Shown piece after piece: positions 46,580 to 55,196 of a stretch of 64,000 nucleotides of DNA. A program made the translations under genes and the position numbers. Within the stretch, counting starts at the first letter, position 1. Every line of letters begins with the position of its first letter. A model generated the notes under the pieces. It was not told where the DNA came from, ran no database searches, and was given only the letters and a program-made list of their open reading frames with translations. Origin of the DNA: Azoarcus sp. PA01 (lineage in GTDB: Bacteria > Pseudomonadota > Gammaproteobacteria > Burkholderiales > Rhodocyclaceae); assembly GCA_001274695.2 (NCBI GenBank), contig LARU01000001.1, positions 169,749 to 233,748 on the forward strand, read 5' to 3'.

Positions 46580-46592
46580 TTCATATTCCGGA
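46580..46592. promoter_or_regulatory. Palindromic motif, putative IclR operator 4 (upstream of idi)
   Basis: TTCATATTCCGGA followed by CTGTTA resembles copy 2 (TCCATATTTTGGACTGTTG). It is centred about 91 bp upstream of the idi start codon, so idi is likely under the same regulator as the decarboxylase operon. Confidence 0.5.
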
Positions 46593-46676
46593 CTGTTACA
46601 TCAGGCGAAGTCTGATCCGGGGCGTTGCCAGGTTCCGGGCAGGCGGTGCATCTCTATCCTGTGTTCAGGAGGCCCA

Positions 46677-47246
46677 ATGGAAGACCAAGTGATTCTGGTG
46701 GACGAGCATGACAATGAGGTTGGCTTCGCGGGCAAGATGGCGGCGCACCAGCGCGGCGCGCTGCACCGCGCCATCTCGATATTCGTGTTCGATTCCTGTG
46801 GCAGGCTGATGCTGCAACGACGCACATCAGCCAAATATCATTCTGGCGGCCTCTGGAGCAATACCTGCTGCAGCCATCCCCGTCCAAACGAAGAAAGCTC
46901 CGATGCGGCACATCGTCGCTTGCGGGAAGAAATGGGCGTCGATTGCGAACTGAAGAAGGCGTTCAGCTTTGTGTACCGGACAAAGTTCGGCAGCGGTCTC
47001 ATCGAACACGAATTCGATCACGTGTTCTTCGGCAACCATGACGGTCGTCCGGTATTGAATCCGGACGAGGCCGACGACTGGAAGTGGGTGGACTTGACGG
47101 AATTGACTGTTGACGTCCGCAAGCGCCCCGAAACGTACAGTTTCTGGCTGGCGGCCTGCCTCGATCGTGTCATCAGCTGTCGGTCCTTGAAAGGAGCCGG
47201 GGCGGCAGCACAGAAAATTGGATCGACAAGCACTTTGATGGCATGA
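46677..47246 (+). CDS. idi: Isopentenyl-diphosphate delta-isomerase, type I
   Basis: This 189-residue Nudix-fold isomerase carries the family motifs: HRAISIFVFDSCGRLMLQRRTSAKYHSGGLWSNTCCSHPRPNE (catalytic Cys and metal-binding His) and LIEHEFDHVFFG (catalytic Glu). CAGGAGG lies before the ATG. It converts IPP to DMAPP. Bacteria with the MEP pathway make both isomers and usually do not need it. Here it lies divergently next to the IclR gene and UbiX/UbiD genes and has a related operator motif. The likely job is to raise DMAPP, hence dimethylallyl phosphate, for prenyl-FMN synthesis by UbiX. That link is inference. Confidence 0.9.
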   Translation: MEDQVILVDEHDNEVGFAGKMAAHQRGALHRAISIFVFDSCGRLMLQRRTSAKYHSGGLWSNTCCSHPRPNEESSDAAHRRLREEMGVDCELKKAFSFVYRTKFGSGLIEHEFDHVFFGNHDGRPVLNPDEADDWKWVDLTELTVDVRKRPETYSFWLAACLDRVISCRSLKGAGAAAQKIGSTSTLMA

Positions 47247-47349
47247 GTGCTGCCAGGGATAAAGCTTAAGTCCAACAGTGTCGCCGGCGCGGGGACGCCA
47301 CTAGACCTCCGAATCGGGTGCGGCATCGACCCGAGAGGCACCGGACGTC

Positions 47350-47505
47350 GCTGAAAACCTGTTCAGAGTCTTTTGAGCAAAAGGGCCAGGAATGCGAGGT
47401 GGATGAACTGCAAGCTGGTGTTGAGCAGCCGCTCGCAATTTTTTCCATAGTCGCCTGTTCTTTTCCAGCCAGGCAGAGCTGCGCTCGACGATCCAGCGGC
47501 GGCCG
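47350..47505 (-). mobile_element. IS5-family remnant (3' end only)
   Basis: The minus strand retains the last ~48 transposase codons (VERSSAWLEKN-like, then KNCERLLNTSLQFIHLAFLALLLKRL) and the right terminal repeat (AAAACCTGTTCAGAGTCTTTTGAGC), clearly related to the element at 35.5-36.3 kb. The rest of the IS is missing. It abuts another gene fragment. Confidence 0.75.
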
Positions 47506-47740
47506 GCGTGCGCGTGCCGATACCGTACAACTTCCACGAAGGCGTGCTGCTGATGGAGCTGGTGGCCGATGAGAACGGGGAACCGGCGCCGCAGCTCAAC
47601 GACATCGTGATGAGCGAAGAGGATGCGCGGCGACACCACGCCTTTCTAGTGCGACAGGTGGTGCGCATGCTGTGTGCGGGCATCGTCCTGACCTGCCTGA
47701 TTTCTTCGGACCACTCATTCCTGGAGAACGGCTTCCGGTG
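47506..47740 (+). pseudogene. Fragment of a RIO-type serine/threonine kinase gene
   Basis: VRVPIPYNFHEGVLLMELVADENGEPAPQLNDIVMSEEDARRHHAFLVRQVVRMLCAGIV matches the middle of bacterial RIO1-like kinases. Both ends are missing. After GIV the expected HGDLSEFN catalytic loop is degraded by small deletions (DLPDF can be read in another frame). It is fused to the IS5 remnant on the left, indicating an IS-driven deletion. Confidence 0.65.
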
Positions 47741-47992
47741 ATGTGCTTGGCATTCTCGGGCCAGCCGCTGCGTTAGCTTTCGGCACCTTGAGGGTGATCA
47801 TGAAATTAGGGCCCTGATAGGGGGGTTTGCGGTTGCGGGCGGATAGGGAAAAGAACGCGCGCGGCGACCGCACTGCGGAGCTCGACCGAATCGGGACGGA
47901 CGCAAGGATACGTGCTTTGGCGAAGTTCACCGAATAGGCCGTCGTCGAAGTGTACTATCCGGCTTTGCCCACTCACGAGACGCAATCTCCTA

Positions 47993-49315
47993 ATGCAAAG
48001 CGAAGTCCAGGGAAAGCCCACGTACGCCGTCGTCGCGGCCGTACAACTGCCGAACGTGAGTGATGTCGAGTTCGAGGCGTCACTGACCGAGCTGCGCGAA
48101 CTTGCGAAAACATTGGGGCTGACGGTCGTCCACACCTTCATCCAGAAGCGTTCCGGCTTCGATACGACCGCCTACCTCGGCACCGGAAAGCGGCAGGAGA
48201 TCCACGAGTTCATCAATGGCGGTGGCGTCGTCGACGGCAAGGCCCACGAGATCGACGTGATCCTGGTCGACCACGAGATTTCGCCGTCGCAGGCGCGCCA
48301 CCTCGAGCTGGAGGTGGGCTGCGAGGTGACGGACCGCACGATGGTCATCCTTGAAATCTTCCATCGCAATGCGCGCTCCCGCGCAGCCCGCGCGCAGGTG
48401 GAGATTGCGCGCCTCGGCTACATGGCCCCGCGCCTGCGTGAGGCGGCGAAGCTCGCGGGACCGCAAGGTCGGCAGCGCAGCGGCACCGGCGGCCGCGGGG
48501 CGGGTGAATCGCACACCGAGCTCGACCGACGCAAAGTGCGAGACCGCATCGCCGAACTGCAGGAGGAAATCGATGCGATGGAGGTCGAGCGCAAGACGCA
48601 GCGCGCGCGTCGGCAAGGGCGTCAGAGCCTCGCGAACGTGGCGCTCGTTGGCTATACGAACGCCGGCAAGTCGACCTTGATGCGGGCGCTCACCGGCAGC
48701 GAGGTGTTGGTCGCCAACAAGCTTTTCGCGACGCTCGACACCACCGTGCGGGTCCTCTACCCGGAGAGCGTGCCCAGGGTGCTCGTCAGCGACACGGTCG
48801 GATTCATCAAGAACCTGCCGCACGGGCTCGTCGCGTCATTCAAGTCGACGCTCGATGAAGCGCTGGATGCATCGCTACTGCTCCACGTCATCGACGCCAG
48901 CGATCCCGGTTTCGAGCGCCAGCGGGAGGTCACGGACCAGGTGCTTGCGGAAATCGGCGCCGATGTGCTGCCGCGCCTGCGCGTCTTCAACAAGATCGAC
49001 CACGTCGGCGATGCCCAGGCGCAAGCCGAACGCGAAGCGGCGTTGCGGGCGCAGTACCCGGACTGCGTCGTGATGAGCGCCCGTCGTCCCGAAGACGTGG
49101 CGAAGCTGCGCCAACGGATCGTCGCCTTTTTCCAGCAGGACCTTGTCGCCGCCGAACTCTTCCTTCCCTGGTCGGCACAGCAATGGCGCAAGGACATCTA
49201 CGCGAACTGCGAGGTGATGGAGGAGCGGGCCGACGACGAGGGCGCGTTCTTCCACGTGCGCGGGGAGCGCGACACCGTGGAGAACCTGCGCGAGCAGTTC
49301 GAGCAGGTGCGATGA
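47993..49315 (+). CDS. hflX: HflX-family ribosome-associated GTPase
   Basis: This 440-residue protein has an N-terminal HflX domain (RSGFDTTAYLGTGKRQEIHEFI, DHEISPSQARHLELEVGCEVTDRTMVILEIFHRNARSRAARAQVEIARLGYMAPRL), a coiled-coil linker, and a G domain with G1 GYTNAGKST, G3 DTVGF and G4 NKID. ATG 47993 is taken because the conserved part begins just after. HflX splits stalled 70S ribosomes under stress. The core chromosomal hflX normally sits next to hfq; here it is alone beside IS remnants, so it may be a second paralog. Confidence 0.85.
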   Translation: MQSEVQGKPTYAVVAAVQLPNVSDVEFEASLTELRELAKTLGLTVVHTFIQKRSGFDTTAYLGTGKRQEIHEFINGGGVVDGKAHEIDVILVDHEISPSQARHLELEVGCEVTDRTMVILEIFHRNARSRAARAQVEIARLGYMAPRLREAAKLAGPQGRQRSGTGGRGAGESHTELDRRKVRDRIAELQEEIDAMEVERKTQRARRQGRQSLANVALVGYTNAGKSTLMRALTGSEVLVANKLFATLDTTVRVLYPESVPRVLVSDTVGFIKNLPHGLVASFKSTLDEALDASLLLHVIDASDPGFERQREVTDQVLAEIGADVLPRLRVFNKIDHVGDAQAQAEREAALRAQYPDCVVMSARRPEDVAKLRQRIVAFFQQDLVAAELFLPWSAQQWRKDIYANCEVMEERADDEGAFFHVRGERDTVENLREQFEQVR

Positions 49316-49743
49316 GCTGAGGGTATCGGCTCTACAAGCAAGCGAAGAACCAGCGCCTGTCCACTTTGACAGACAGGCGGTGCGCTCCGCTGCCAAGCAG
49401 TATGCCGCGAAGCTCGTTCGGCCACTTCCGTTCGGTCCCCTCGGCTTCAGAGGCGACATTCGAGCGCCCGCTCGACTCTGCCATTTGCCGCATTGCCAGA
49501 TAGTGCAGTTCGGCCTGAACCGTCGTTAAGGTATGTCGCCGCCAAAGGCAGTAACGGGCCGGTCAGCGGATGTAGCTCCGCATGTCGGCCGCTACGTCCG
49601 CTTCGAATTTCACCTTACAGTCGGACCCGACCCCATCCGGCCTTTCTCAGTTCCAATTGCTCAAGATCAGATAACTGAGTGGAGCGGTCTGTCGGTATGC
49701 CTAATCAAGGGCAGGTATTAGCGCCAGACTTTCCCGTGGCGAT
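49316..49743. other. Intergenic region, no gene seen
   Basis: Roughly 430 bp without a supported reading frame. The middle (about 49500-49650) contains a tract of the CCGTCGTTAAGG / CGGTCAGCGGATG type, resembling degraded repeat-like filler also seen near 55.4 kb. Confidence 0.4.
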
Positions 49744-50190
49744 TCAAGCCGACGTCTCGCCAATATCCTCATGCCAGAGTTCCAGATTTCTGGCGATGAA
49801 GTTCTGCATCAAATCCACACAAACCTGATCCTGAAGGACGGTGACTTCGACGCCCCGGGAACGCAGCCATTCTTCCTCGCCCATAAAGGTCAGATTTTCC
49901 CCGACGACGACCTTGGGAATGCCATAAAGAAGGATCGCGCCGCTGCACATCGCGCAGGGCGACAAGGTCGTGTAAAGCACAGACTCGCGATAGATCTGCG
50001 CCGGCTGTCGGCCAGCGTTTTCGAAGGCATCCATCTCGCCGTGTCTAATGACGCTTCCCTGCTGGATCCTTCGGTTATGCCCTCGACCGATAATTTTTCC
50101 GCCATGGACGATCACCGATCCGATCGGAATGCCACCTTCCGCCCCTCCTGACCGAGCTTCTTCGACGGCCGCCAGCATGAATGGATCCAT
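49744..50190 (-). CDS. Nucleoside/cytosine deaminase family protein (CMP/dCMP-type zinc site)
   Basis: This 148-residue protein has zinc ligands in RHGEMDAFENAG (His-x-Glu) and LSPCAMCSGA (Pro-Cys-x2-Cys). The start is MDPFMLAAVEEARSGGAEGGIPIGSVIVHGG. The pattern is nearest to fungal-type cytosine deaminase and guanine-deaminase-like proteins rather than TadA. The C-terminal half is intact. It stands alone, convergent to the hflX region. Confidence 0.8.
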   Translation of the reverse strand: MDPFMLAAVEEARSGGAEGGIPIGSVIVHGGKIIGRGHNRRIQQGSVIRHGEMDAFENAGRQPAQIYRESVLYTTLSPCAMCSGAILLYGIPKVVVGENLTFMGEEEWLRSRGVEVTVLQDQVCVDLMQNFIARNLELWHEDIGETSA

Positions 50191-50232
50191 GGTCGCTCAC
50201 CCCTACACTGATAATTCGGGAATATAGCCGAT

Positions 50233-50934
50233 GTGCCACCCTGGCAGCATCGGTCCCGTGAGCGGCCGCTCGTCGCTTCATGGGGGATGGTCACCCGTAA
50301 GGCGCCCCCGCTGCCCTTCCTGCCCGAAGACGTCCACGGGAAAGAGATCGTCGTGCTCGCCCTGTGCTATGCGGGTGACCCCATTGAGGGCGAGAAACTG
50401 ATCGAGCCGCTGCGCGGGTTCGGCACGACGCTCGGCGAGCACATCGGCGTGCAGCCGTACACCGCCTGGCAGCAGGCCTTCGATCCCCTCTTGACGCCCG
50501 GTGCGCGCAACTACTGGAAGTCGCATAACTTCTCGCAGCTCAGCGCGGGCGCGATCGACGCGATCATCGAATACGCCGGCACGCTGCCGTCGCCGCAGTG
50601 CGAGATTTTCGTCGCCACGATCGGCGGCCAGACGGCCCGTGTAGCGCCCGAGGCGATGGCCTACTCGGCCCGAGATGCCAACTACGTGATGAACGTGCAC
50701 GCCCGCTGGGAATCCTCCGCCGAGGACGAACGCTGCATCGCCTGGGCGCGCGATTTTTTCGCCAAGTCAAAGCCGTTCGCCAGCGGCGGCGCATACATCA
50801 ACTTCCTCACTCAGGACGAAACCGACCGCATCGCGTTCGCCTACGGGGGGACGTACGACCGGCTGGTGGAGCTCAAGAAGAAGTACGACCCGACGAACCT
50901 CTTCCGGATGAACCAGAACATCAAGCCGGTTTGA
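50233..50934 (+). pseudogene. C-terminal fragment of a berberine-bridge-enzyme-like FAD oxidase
   Basis: From about 50290 the frame encodes VTRKAPPLPFLPEDVHGKEIVVLALCYAGDPIEGE...LGEHIGVQPYTAWQQAFDPLL and ends YDRLVELKKKYDPTNLFRMNQNIKP, the substrate domain plus BBE C-terminal domain of BBE-like oxidases. The FAD-binding PCMH half (~200 residues) is absent; the divergent deaminase gene occupies the upstream DNA. It is a truncated gene, probably non-functional. Confidence 0.75.
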
Positions 50935-51318
50935 GAGGAGATCACGCGCCAAACAATGGTGCGGACGCCTGACGTCGCTGCACATCGGCAGCGGCGCTCA
51001 AAGGCTGCTTTCGTGCAACTGCCACTTCCGCTTGGGGTCGACCGCCGTCCACAGACCGTGACAACTCACTGGCCCCTTGCAAACGCGAACGGCCAACCAG
51101 GCCAAGAGGCGCCGGAAATCGATCATCAATGCCCGGATCAGTCTGAAAGCTCGCCATGGCCTTTCAGGCCTGGGGCAGACCACGAATCAGGCATTCGCGT
51201 ATCACGATCGACGGATTCGGCCCGGAATGCGCCAGGGCGAGCCCGCGAACTCGGGGAAGATCACTTACCCTAGGCATTACTTTCGCGCTACCCGTGATAC
51301 GTAAGAGGTTGCCCTGCT
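50935..51318. other. Intergenic region, no gene seen
   Basis: About 380 bp with no supported gene, between the truncated oxidase and the YedK-like gene. It has the same degraded filler character as 49.3-49.7 kb. Confidence 0.4.
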
Positions 51319-51984
51319 ATGTGCTCAAACTACCGTCCGGCTGCGCGTCAGTTGCTGCAGAAGTACCAGCTCGAACTGCCCGATTTCGACTACGGCGAAG
51401 CTTACCCCGGGCGCACGGCGCCCGTGCTGACGAATTTCGACCGCTCGGTCTGGCTTCCGGCAGCATTCGGATTGGTGCCGGCTTGGGCAAAGGACGCCAC
51501 GATCGCTCGTCGCACGTACAACGCACGATCCGAAACAGTCGCCGAGAAACCATCGTTTCGGCATTCCTGGAAGCAGCGCCAGCTTTGTATCATCCCGGCC
51601 GAGGCCTTCTACGAACCCAACTACCAGTCGGGCAAGGCCGTCCGATGGCGCATCGAGCGCGCCGACGGCGAGCCCTTTGGAATTGCCGGCATTTGGGAAC
51701 GGCGACTTCGAGACGATGGGCTTCCGCGTTGGTCGATGTCCATGCTGACGATCAACGCTGACGCACACCCGTTCATGCGTCGCTTCCACAAGCCTGGGGA
51801 CGAGAAGCGTTCCATCGTGATCATTCCGGATGACGAATGGCGGGATTGGCTCAGTGCGACATCGGAAGCCCACGTGCGGTCATTTTTGCGCTCCTTTGAC
51901 CCAGATTTGATGACTGCCACGGCGGATCCGCGGCCGGCGCGGGGTGCAAAGACCGAGGCTGATGGTAATCCGCCCGGCGAGTAA
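51319..51984 (+). CDS. SOS-response-associated peptidase, YedK/HMCES family
   Basis: This 221-residue SRAP protein has the catalytic Cys at position 2 (MCSNYRPA), the conserved NARSETV segment (Asn-Ala-Arg, about residue 73), IIPAEAFYEPN (active-site Glu) and NADAHPFMRRFH (catalytic His). HMCES/YedK crosslinks to abasic sites in single-stranded DNA through Cys2. It lies just upstream of an SOS-regulated umuDC operon, suiting a DNA-damage role. No LexA box is seen directly before it. Confidence 0.88.
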   Translation: MCSNYRPAARQLLQKYQLELPDFDYGEAYPGRTAPVLTNFDRSVWLPAAFGLVPAWAKDATIARRTYNARSETVAEKPSFRHSWKQRQLCIIPAEAFYEPNYQSGKAVRWRIERADGEPFGIAGIWERRLRDDGLPRWSMSMLTINADAHPFMRRFHKPGDEKRSIVIIPDDEWRDWLSATSEAHVRSFLRSFDPDLMTATADPRPARGAKTEADGNPPGE

Positions 51985-52145
51985 ATTTGACAGGACTCAC
52001 GGGGGTGGGCATCGGTGGCGTAGACCTAGCGTCGTCCTGGTTCAACTCTCGCAGAAGGGCTCTGTCGTTAAGCCTTTGAATGGATTAACGAATACTTAAC
52101 CTAGGCGTGTTTCGCACCTTCGATAGACTTGCTCTAAGCGGGATA

Positions 52146-52161
52146 CTGTATAAAATTACAG
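52146..52161. promoter_or_regulatory. LexA (SOS) box
   Basis: CTGTATAAAATTACAG fits the CTG-N10-CAG LexA consensus with an AT-rich core. It lies 16 bp upstream of the zinc-ribbon gene that begins the umuDC operon. Confidence 0.85.
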
Positions 52162-52176
52162 CATAGGAAGCCCGCC

Positions 52177-52383
52177 ATGCCAACGACCCTCACCTGCCCC
52201 TACTGCCATACCCCGATCCGCGTCGACCGATACGAGTACGCCTCGAGCGGGGCTCACACTTATCGCATCTGCCCGGAGTGTGACTTCTCGATGCCGATGC
52301 CTGGGGCACCAGCGGCCAAGGAATCGGAAGCAGGAACCGGAGGCGCCCTTCCCTCGCATGGGGGTGCAGACGCCGATGTTTGA
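52177..52383 (+). CDS. Small zinc-ribbon protein leading the umuDC operon
   Basis: This 68-residue protein has two CxxC knuckles (CPYCHTPIRVDRYEYASSGAHTYRICPEC) forming a rubredoxin-like zinc ribbon, then an acidic/Gly-rich tail. It begins 16 bp after the LexA box, and its 3' end overlaps the umuD start by 8 bp. Position and coupling suggest that it is SOS-induced together with pol V. I know no function for it; a DNA- or protein-binding accessory role is possible. Confidence 0.65.
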   Translation: MPTTLTCPYCHTPIRVDRYEYASSGAHTYRICPECDFSMPMPGAPAAKESEAGTGGALPSHGGADADV

Positions 52384-52828
52384 CGCGAGCATGCCGCTGC
52401 CTGGCGATCTCTGGCGCGCCGCGCTCGATGCGCCGGTGCTCTGCCTCCCGCTCGGGCTGACTCCCGTCTCCGCTGGCTTCCCCTCCCCCGCCGAAGATTA
52501 CGAGGCCAAGCGACTCGACATCAACGACTTCCTGGTGCGCAATCCGGTCTCGACGTTTTTCTTTCCTGTGAAGGGCGACTCGATGCAGGGCGCTGAGATA
52601 TTCGATGGCGACATCCTGGTCGTCGATCGCAGCGTCACCCCGTTTCATGGCCACATTGTGGTGGCCTTCGTGAACGGCGAACGCCTCGTGAAGCGCTTGT
52701 ATCGCCGCGGCGGCCGTGTGGCACTCGTTGCGGAAAACCCCGCCTACCCGGTACTTGAGCTTGCCGAGGGCAATGAACTCGAGATCTGGGGCGTCGTGGT
52801 TGGAAAGTTCAAACGTCTCCCCGCCTAG
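52376..52828 (+). CDS. umuD: UmuD, self-cleaving subunit of DNA polymerase V
   Basis: This 150-residue S24 peptidase has the Ala-Gly cleavage site in VSAGFPSPAED (about residue 26), the catalytic Ser in VKGDSMQGAEI (about 63) and Lys in NGERLVKRLY (about 100). ATG 52376 is preferred because it gives the normal UmuD length. It overlaps the zinc-ribbon gene and lies 6 bp before umuC. RecA-stimulated cleavage to UmuD' activates pol V. Confidence 0.9.
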   Translation: MFDASMPLPGDLWRAALDAPVLCLPLGLTPVSAGFPSPAEDYEAKRLDINDFLVRNPVSTFFFPVKGDSMQGAEIFDGDILVVDRSVTPFHGHIVVAFVNGERLVKRLYRRGGRVALVAENPAYPVLELAEGNELEIWGVVVGKFKRLPA

Positions 52829-52834
52829 TCCCGG

Positions 52835-54112
52835 ATGTTTGCCCTTGTCGACTGCAACAACTTCTATGCGTCATGCGAGAAGTTGTTTGATCCCGCGCTC
52901 GCTGACCGACCCCTGGTCGTCCTATCGAACAACGATGGGTGTGTCGTCGCGCGCTCGGCCGAAGCCAAGCTGCTGGGCGTGCCGATGGGGGCGCCCTGGT
53001 TCAAGCTGCGCCAACTGGCCGCACAACACGGCATCGTAGGGCTCTCGTCGAACTACGCCCTCTACGCAGACATGAGCAACCGCGTCGTTGAGGTGCTCTG
53101 CGCGTTCTCGCCACGCGTCGAGGTCTACAGCATTGATGAATCGTTTCTCGACCTATCCGGATTCCGCAATCTCGACCGTGTTCTCTATGGACAGCAGATT
53201 CGAAGCCGGATAGCACAGTGGCTCGGGCTGCCGGTCTGCGTCGGCATTGCACCGACAAAGACCCTGGCGAAGCTCGCCAACCACGTTGCCAAGAAACAGC
53301 CGGGTTTCGCGGGCGTTTGCGATCTGACCCGTCTTGCACCTGAGGCTCGGGCGGCGCTCTTCGCTCAACTCGATGTCGGCGAAGTCTGGGGCGTGGGCCG
53401 ACAGATCAACGAGCGGCTCGGTGAGATGAGGATCCGCTCCGTACTGGATCTCATTCGTGCAGATCCTGACTGGATCAGGCGGCGTTTTTCGGTGGTTCTG
53501 GAGCGCACCGTGCGGGAACTGAACGGCATCTCCTGTCTCGCCCTGGAGGAAGTCGCTCCCCCAAAGCAGCAGATCATGGCAAGCCGATCCTTCGGGCACC
53601 TCCTCCATGATCTGGACGAACTGCGCGAGGCGATTTCATCCCATACCAGCCGCGCGGCGGAGAAACTGCGGCAGCAGCAATGCGATGCTGGCGCCCTGTC
53701 GGTATTGATCCGGACCAACCCGTTCAAATCTGACGAGCCCCAGTATCAGCGGACAGTGACCGATCCCGTGTCGCCACCCTCGAGCGATTCGCGAGCGCTC
53801 ATCGCCGCCGCGACGCGCATCCTCACACGCATCTACCGCCCGGGGTACGCCTACCACAAAGCCGGGGTGATGCTGAGTCAGCTCGTCCCGCGCGCCCACA
53901 CACAGGGCGAGCTCTTCGCGGCTGACGTGACAGAAGTAGATCGATCACGAGAGCTGATGACGGTAATGGATGCCATCAATCGACGCTGGGGGCGCGGAAC
54001 ATTGCGATCCTCTGCCACGGGTGTCGATCAGGGCTGGAGGATGCGTCGCGAGCGGTTGTCGCCAGCGTATACGACATCGTGGGACGAGCTGCCGGTGGTG
54101 CGTGCGAAATGA
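52835..54112 (+). CDS. umuC: UmuC, catalytic subunit of DNA polymerase V (Y family)
   Basis: This 425-residue protein has Y-family palm motifs MFALVDCNNFYASCEKLFDP and EVYSIDESFLDL (catalytic Asp-Glu), the helix-hairpin-helix region, and the C-terminal umuC-type domain (RSFGHLLHDLDELREAISSHTSRAAEKLR, QGELFAADV beta-clamp-type motif). It is a mutagenic translesion polymerase induced by DNA damage through the upstream LexA box. Full length. Confidence 0.93.
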   Translation: MFALVDCNNFYASCEKLFDPALADRPLVVLSNNDGCVVARSAEAKLLGVPMGAPWFKLRQLAAQHGIVGLSSNYALYADMSNRVVEVLCAFSPRVEVYSIDESFLDLSGFRNLDRVLYGQQIRSRIAQWLGLPVCVGIAPTKTLAKLANHVAKKQPGFAGVCDLTRLAPEARAALFAQLDVGEVWGVGRQINERLGEMRIRSVLDLIRADPDWIRRRFSVVLERTVRELNGISCLALEEVAPPKQQIMASRSFGHLLHDLDELREAISSHTSRAAEKLRQQQCDAGALSVLIRTNPFKSDEPQYQRTVTDPVSPPSSDSRALIAAATRILTRIYRPGYAYHKAGVMLSQLVPRAHTQGELFAADVTEVDRSRELMTVMDAINRRWGRGTLRSSATGVDQGWRMRRERLSPAYTTSWDELPVVRAK

Positions 54113-54353
54113 CCCCCCGCAAAGGTGCTGCGGGCCGGTCAGCCCTTCAGGAGACGTCATCTGCGATGCCGCGTAAAACACATATTACAAGCTTCGCCGC
54201 GGCGTCGTGGACCGTAACATCACCGACCGCGACACGTCATCGTAATCGTCTTGATCGGCGGCCGGCTGGAATGAGCTGGATCCCCGTACGGCTCGTCTTG
54301 ACATGCGCCTTGGCGGCGGCGTCATTGCCACTGATCTGTTCATCGAACCCTAC

Positions 54354-55196
54354 ATGCTGATTTCACGTCGTTTCCTCCGTGCCCTCCTTGTATTTCTGGC
54401 CGGGTTCTGCCTCTCGCCCACCGCTGGTGCAGAGAATGACCTGCTCGGACGCTTTGTCGGCGATCTACTCGGCGAAAGCCTTTATTCGCGAGCGCAGAAG
54501 AAAACCGGGCTCGCCGCTTGTACGCACTTCTTTCCCGCTGCCAAACCGCTCGATCTGGGACGTCTTCCCCAGCATTGGCGCCCGATCGGCCTGTGTTCGA
54601 ATAGCTTTGCGGTCGTGTATTCGGGCCTTACACGAACTCCCCTTCTGGTTATCGAACGCCTGACAGCCCGTCAGCTCAACGACGCGAGCAACGAACGCCG
54701 CACCGACGCGTTCTTCGCTGATCCCCGTCTGCCTCACGACACCCGCGCCGAATTGCAGGATTACGCGGGCAGCGGCTTCGACCGTGGTCATCTTGCGCCT
54801 GCGGGCGAGCAACCCGACCAGACTTCAATGGCGCAGTCCTTTGCACTCTCGAACATCGTCCCGCAGGACCCGACCAACAACCGGAAAATTTGGTCCAAGA
54901 TCGAATCCGACGTCAGGAAATTCGCACGACGCGCGGGGGGCGACGTGTACGTCTTCACCGGCCCACTATTCACCGGTCAAAAGAAGACGATCGGCGCCAA
55001 CCGGGTGCGGGTACCAAGCCACCTATTCAAACTCGTCTATGACGAGCGAAGTCGACGGGCATGGGCGTACGTCATCGAGAACACAGCGCACACGCGTGTC
55101 CGTCCACCGGTTAGCTACGAGGAGTTCGTGGAGCGCACGGGCTGGCCCCTGCTCAACGAAGTGACTGTCACTGGCAGCACGAAGCGCCGCGGGTGA
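54354..55196 (+). CDS. Secreted DNA/RNA non-specific endonuclease (NucA/NUC1 family)
   Basis: This 280-residue protein has a signal peptide (MLISRRFLRALLVFLAGFCLSPTAGA). The beta-beta-alpha-metal nuclease core contains DRGHLAPAGEQ (catalytic His), the metal-binding Asn region SNIVPQDPTNNRKIWSKIE, and VYVFTGPLF. ATG 54354 is chosen because it begins the signal sequence. It acts outside or in the periplasm, in nutrient use or defence against free DNA. It stands alone. Confidence 0.85.
   Translation: MLISRRFLRALLVFLAGFCLSPTAGAENDLLGRFVGDLLGESLYSRAQKKTGLAACTHFFPAAKPLDLGRLPQHWRPIGLCSNSFAVVYSGLTRTPLLVIERLTARQLNDASNERRTDAFFADPRLPHDTRAELQDYAGSGFDRGHLAPAGEQPDQTSMAQSFALSNIVPQDPTNNRKIWSKIESDVRKFARRAGGDVYVFTGPLFTGQKKTIGANRVRVPSHLFKLVYDERSRRAWAYVIENTAHTRVRPPVSYEEFVERTGWPLLNEVTVTGSTKRRG

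Noticed and set aside
54116..54134. Hairpin CCCGCA/TGCGGG just after umuC as a terminator
   Set aside because: There is no T-run after the stem, so it is not a convincing intrinsic terminator.
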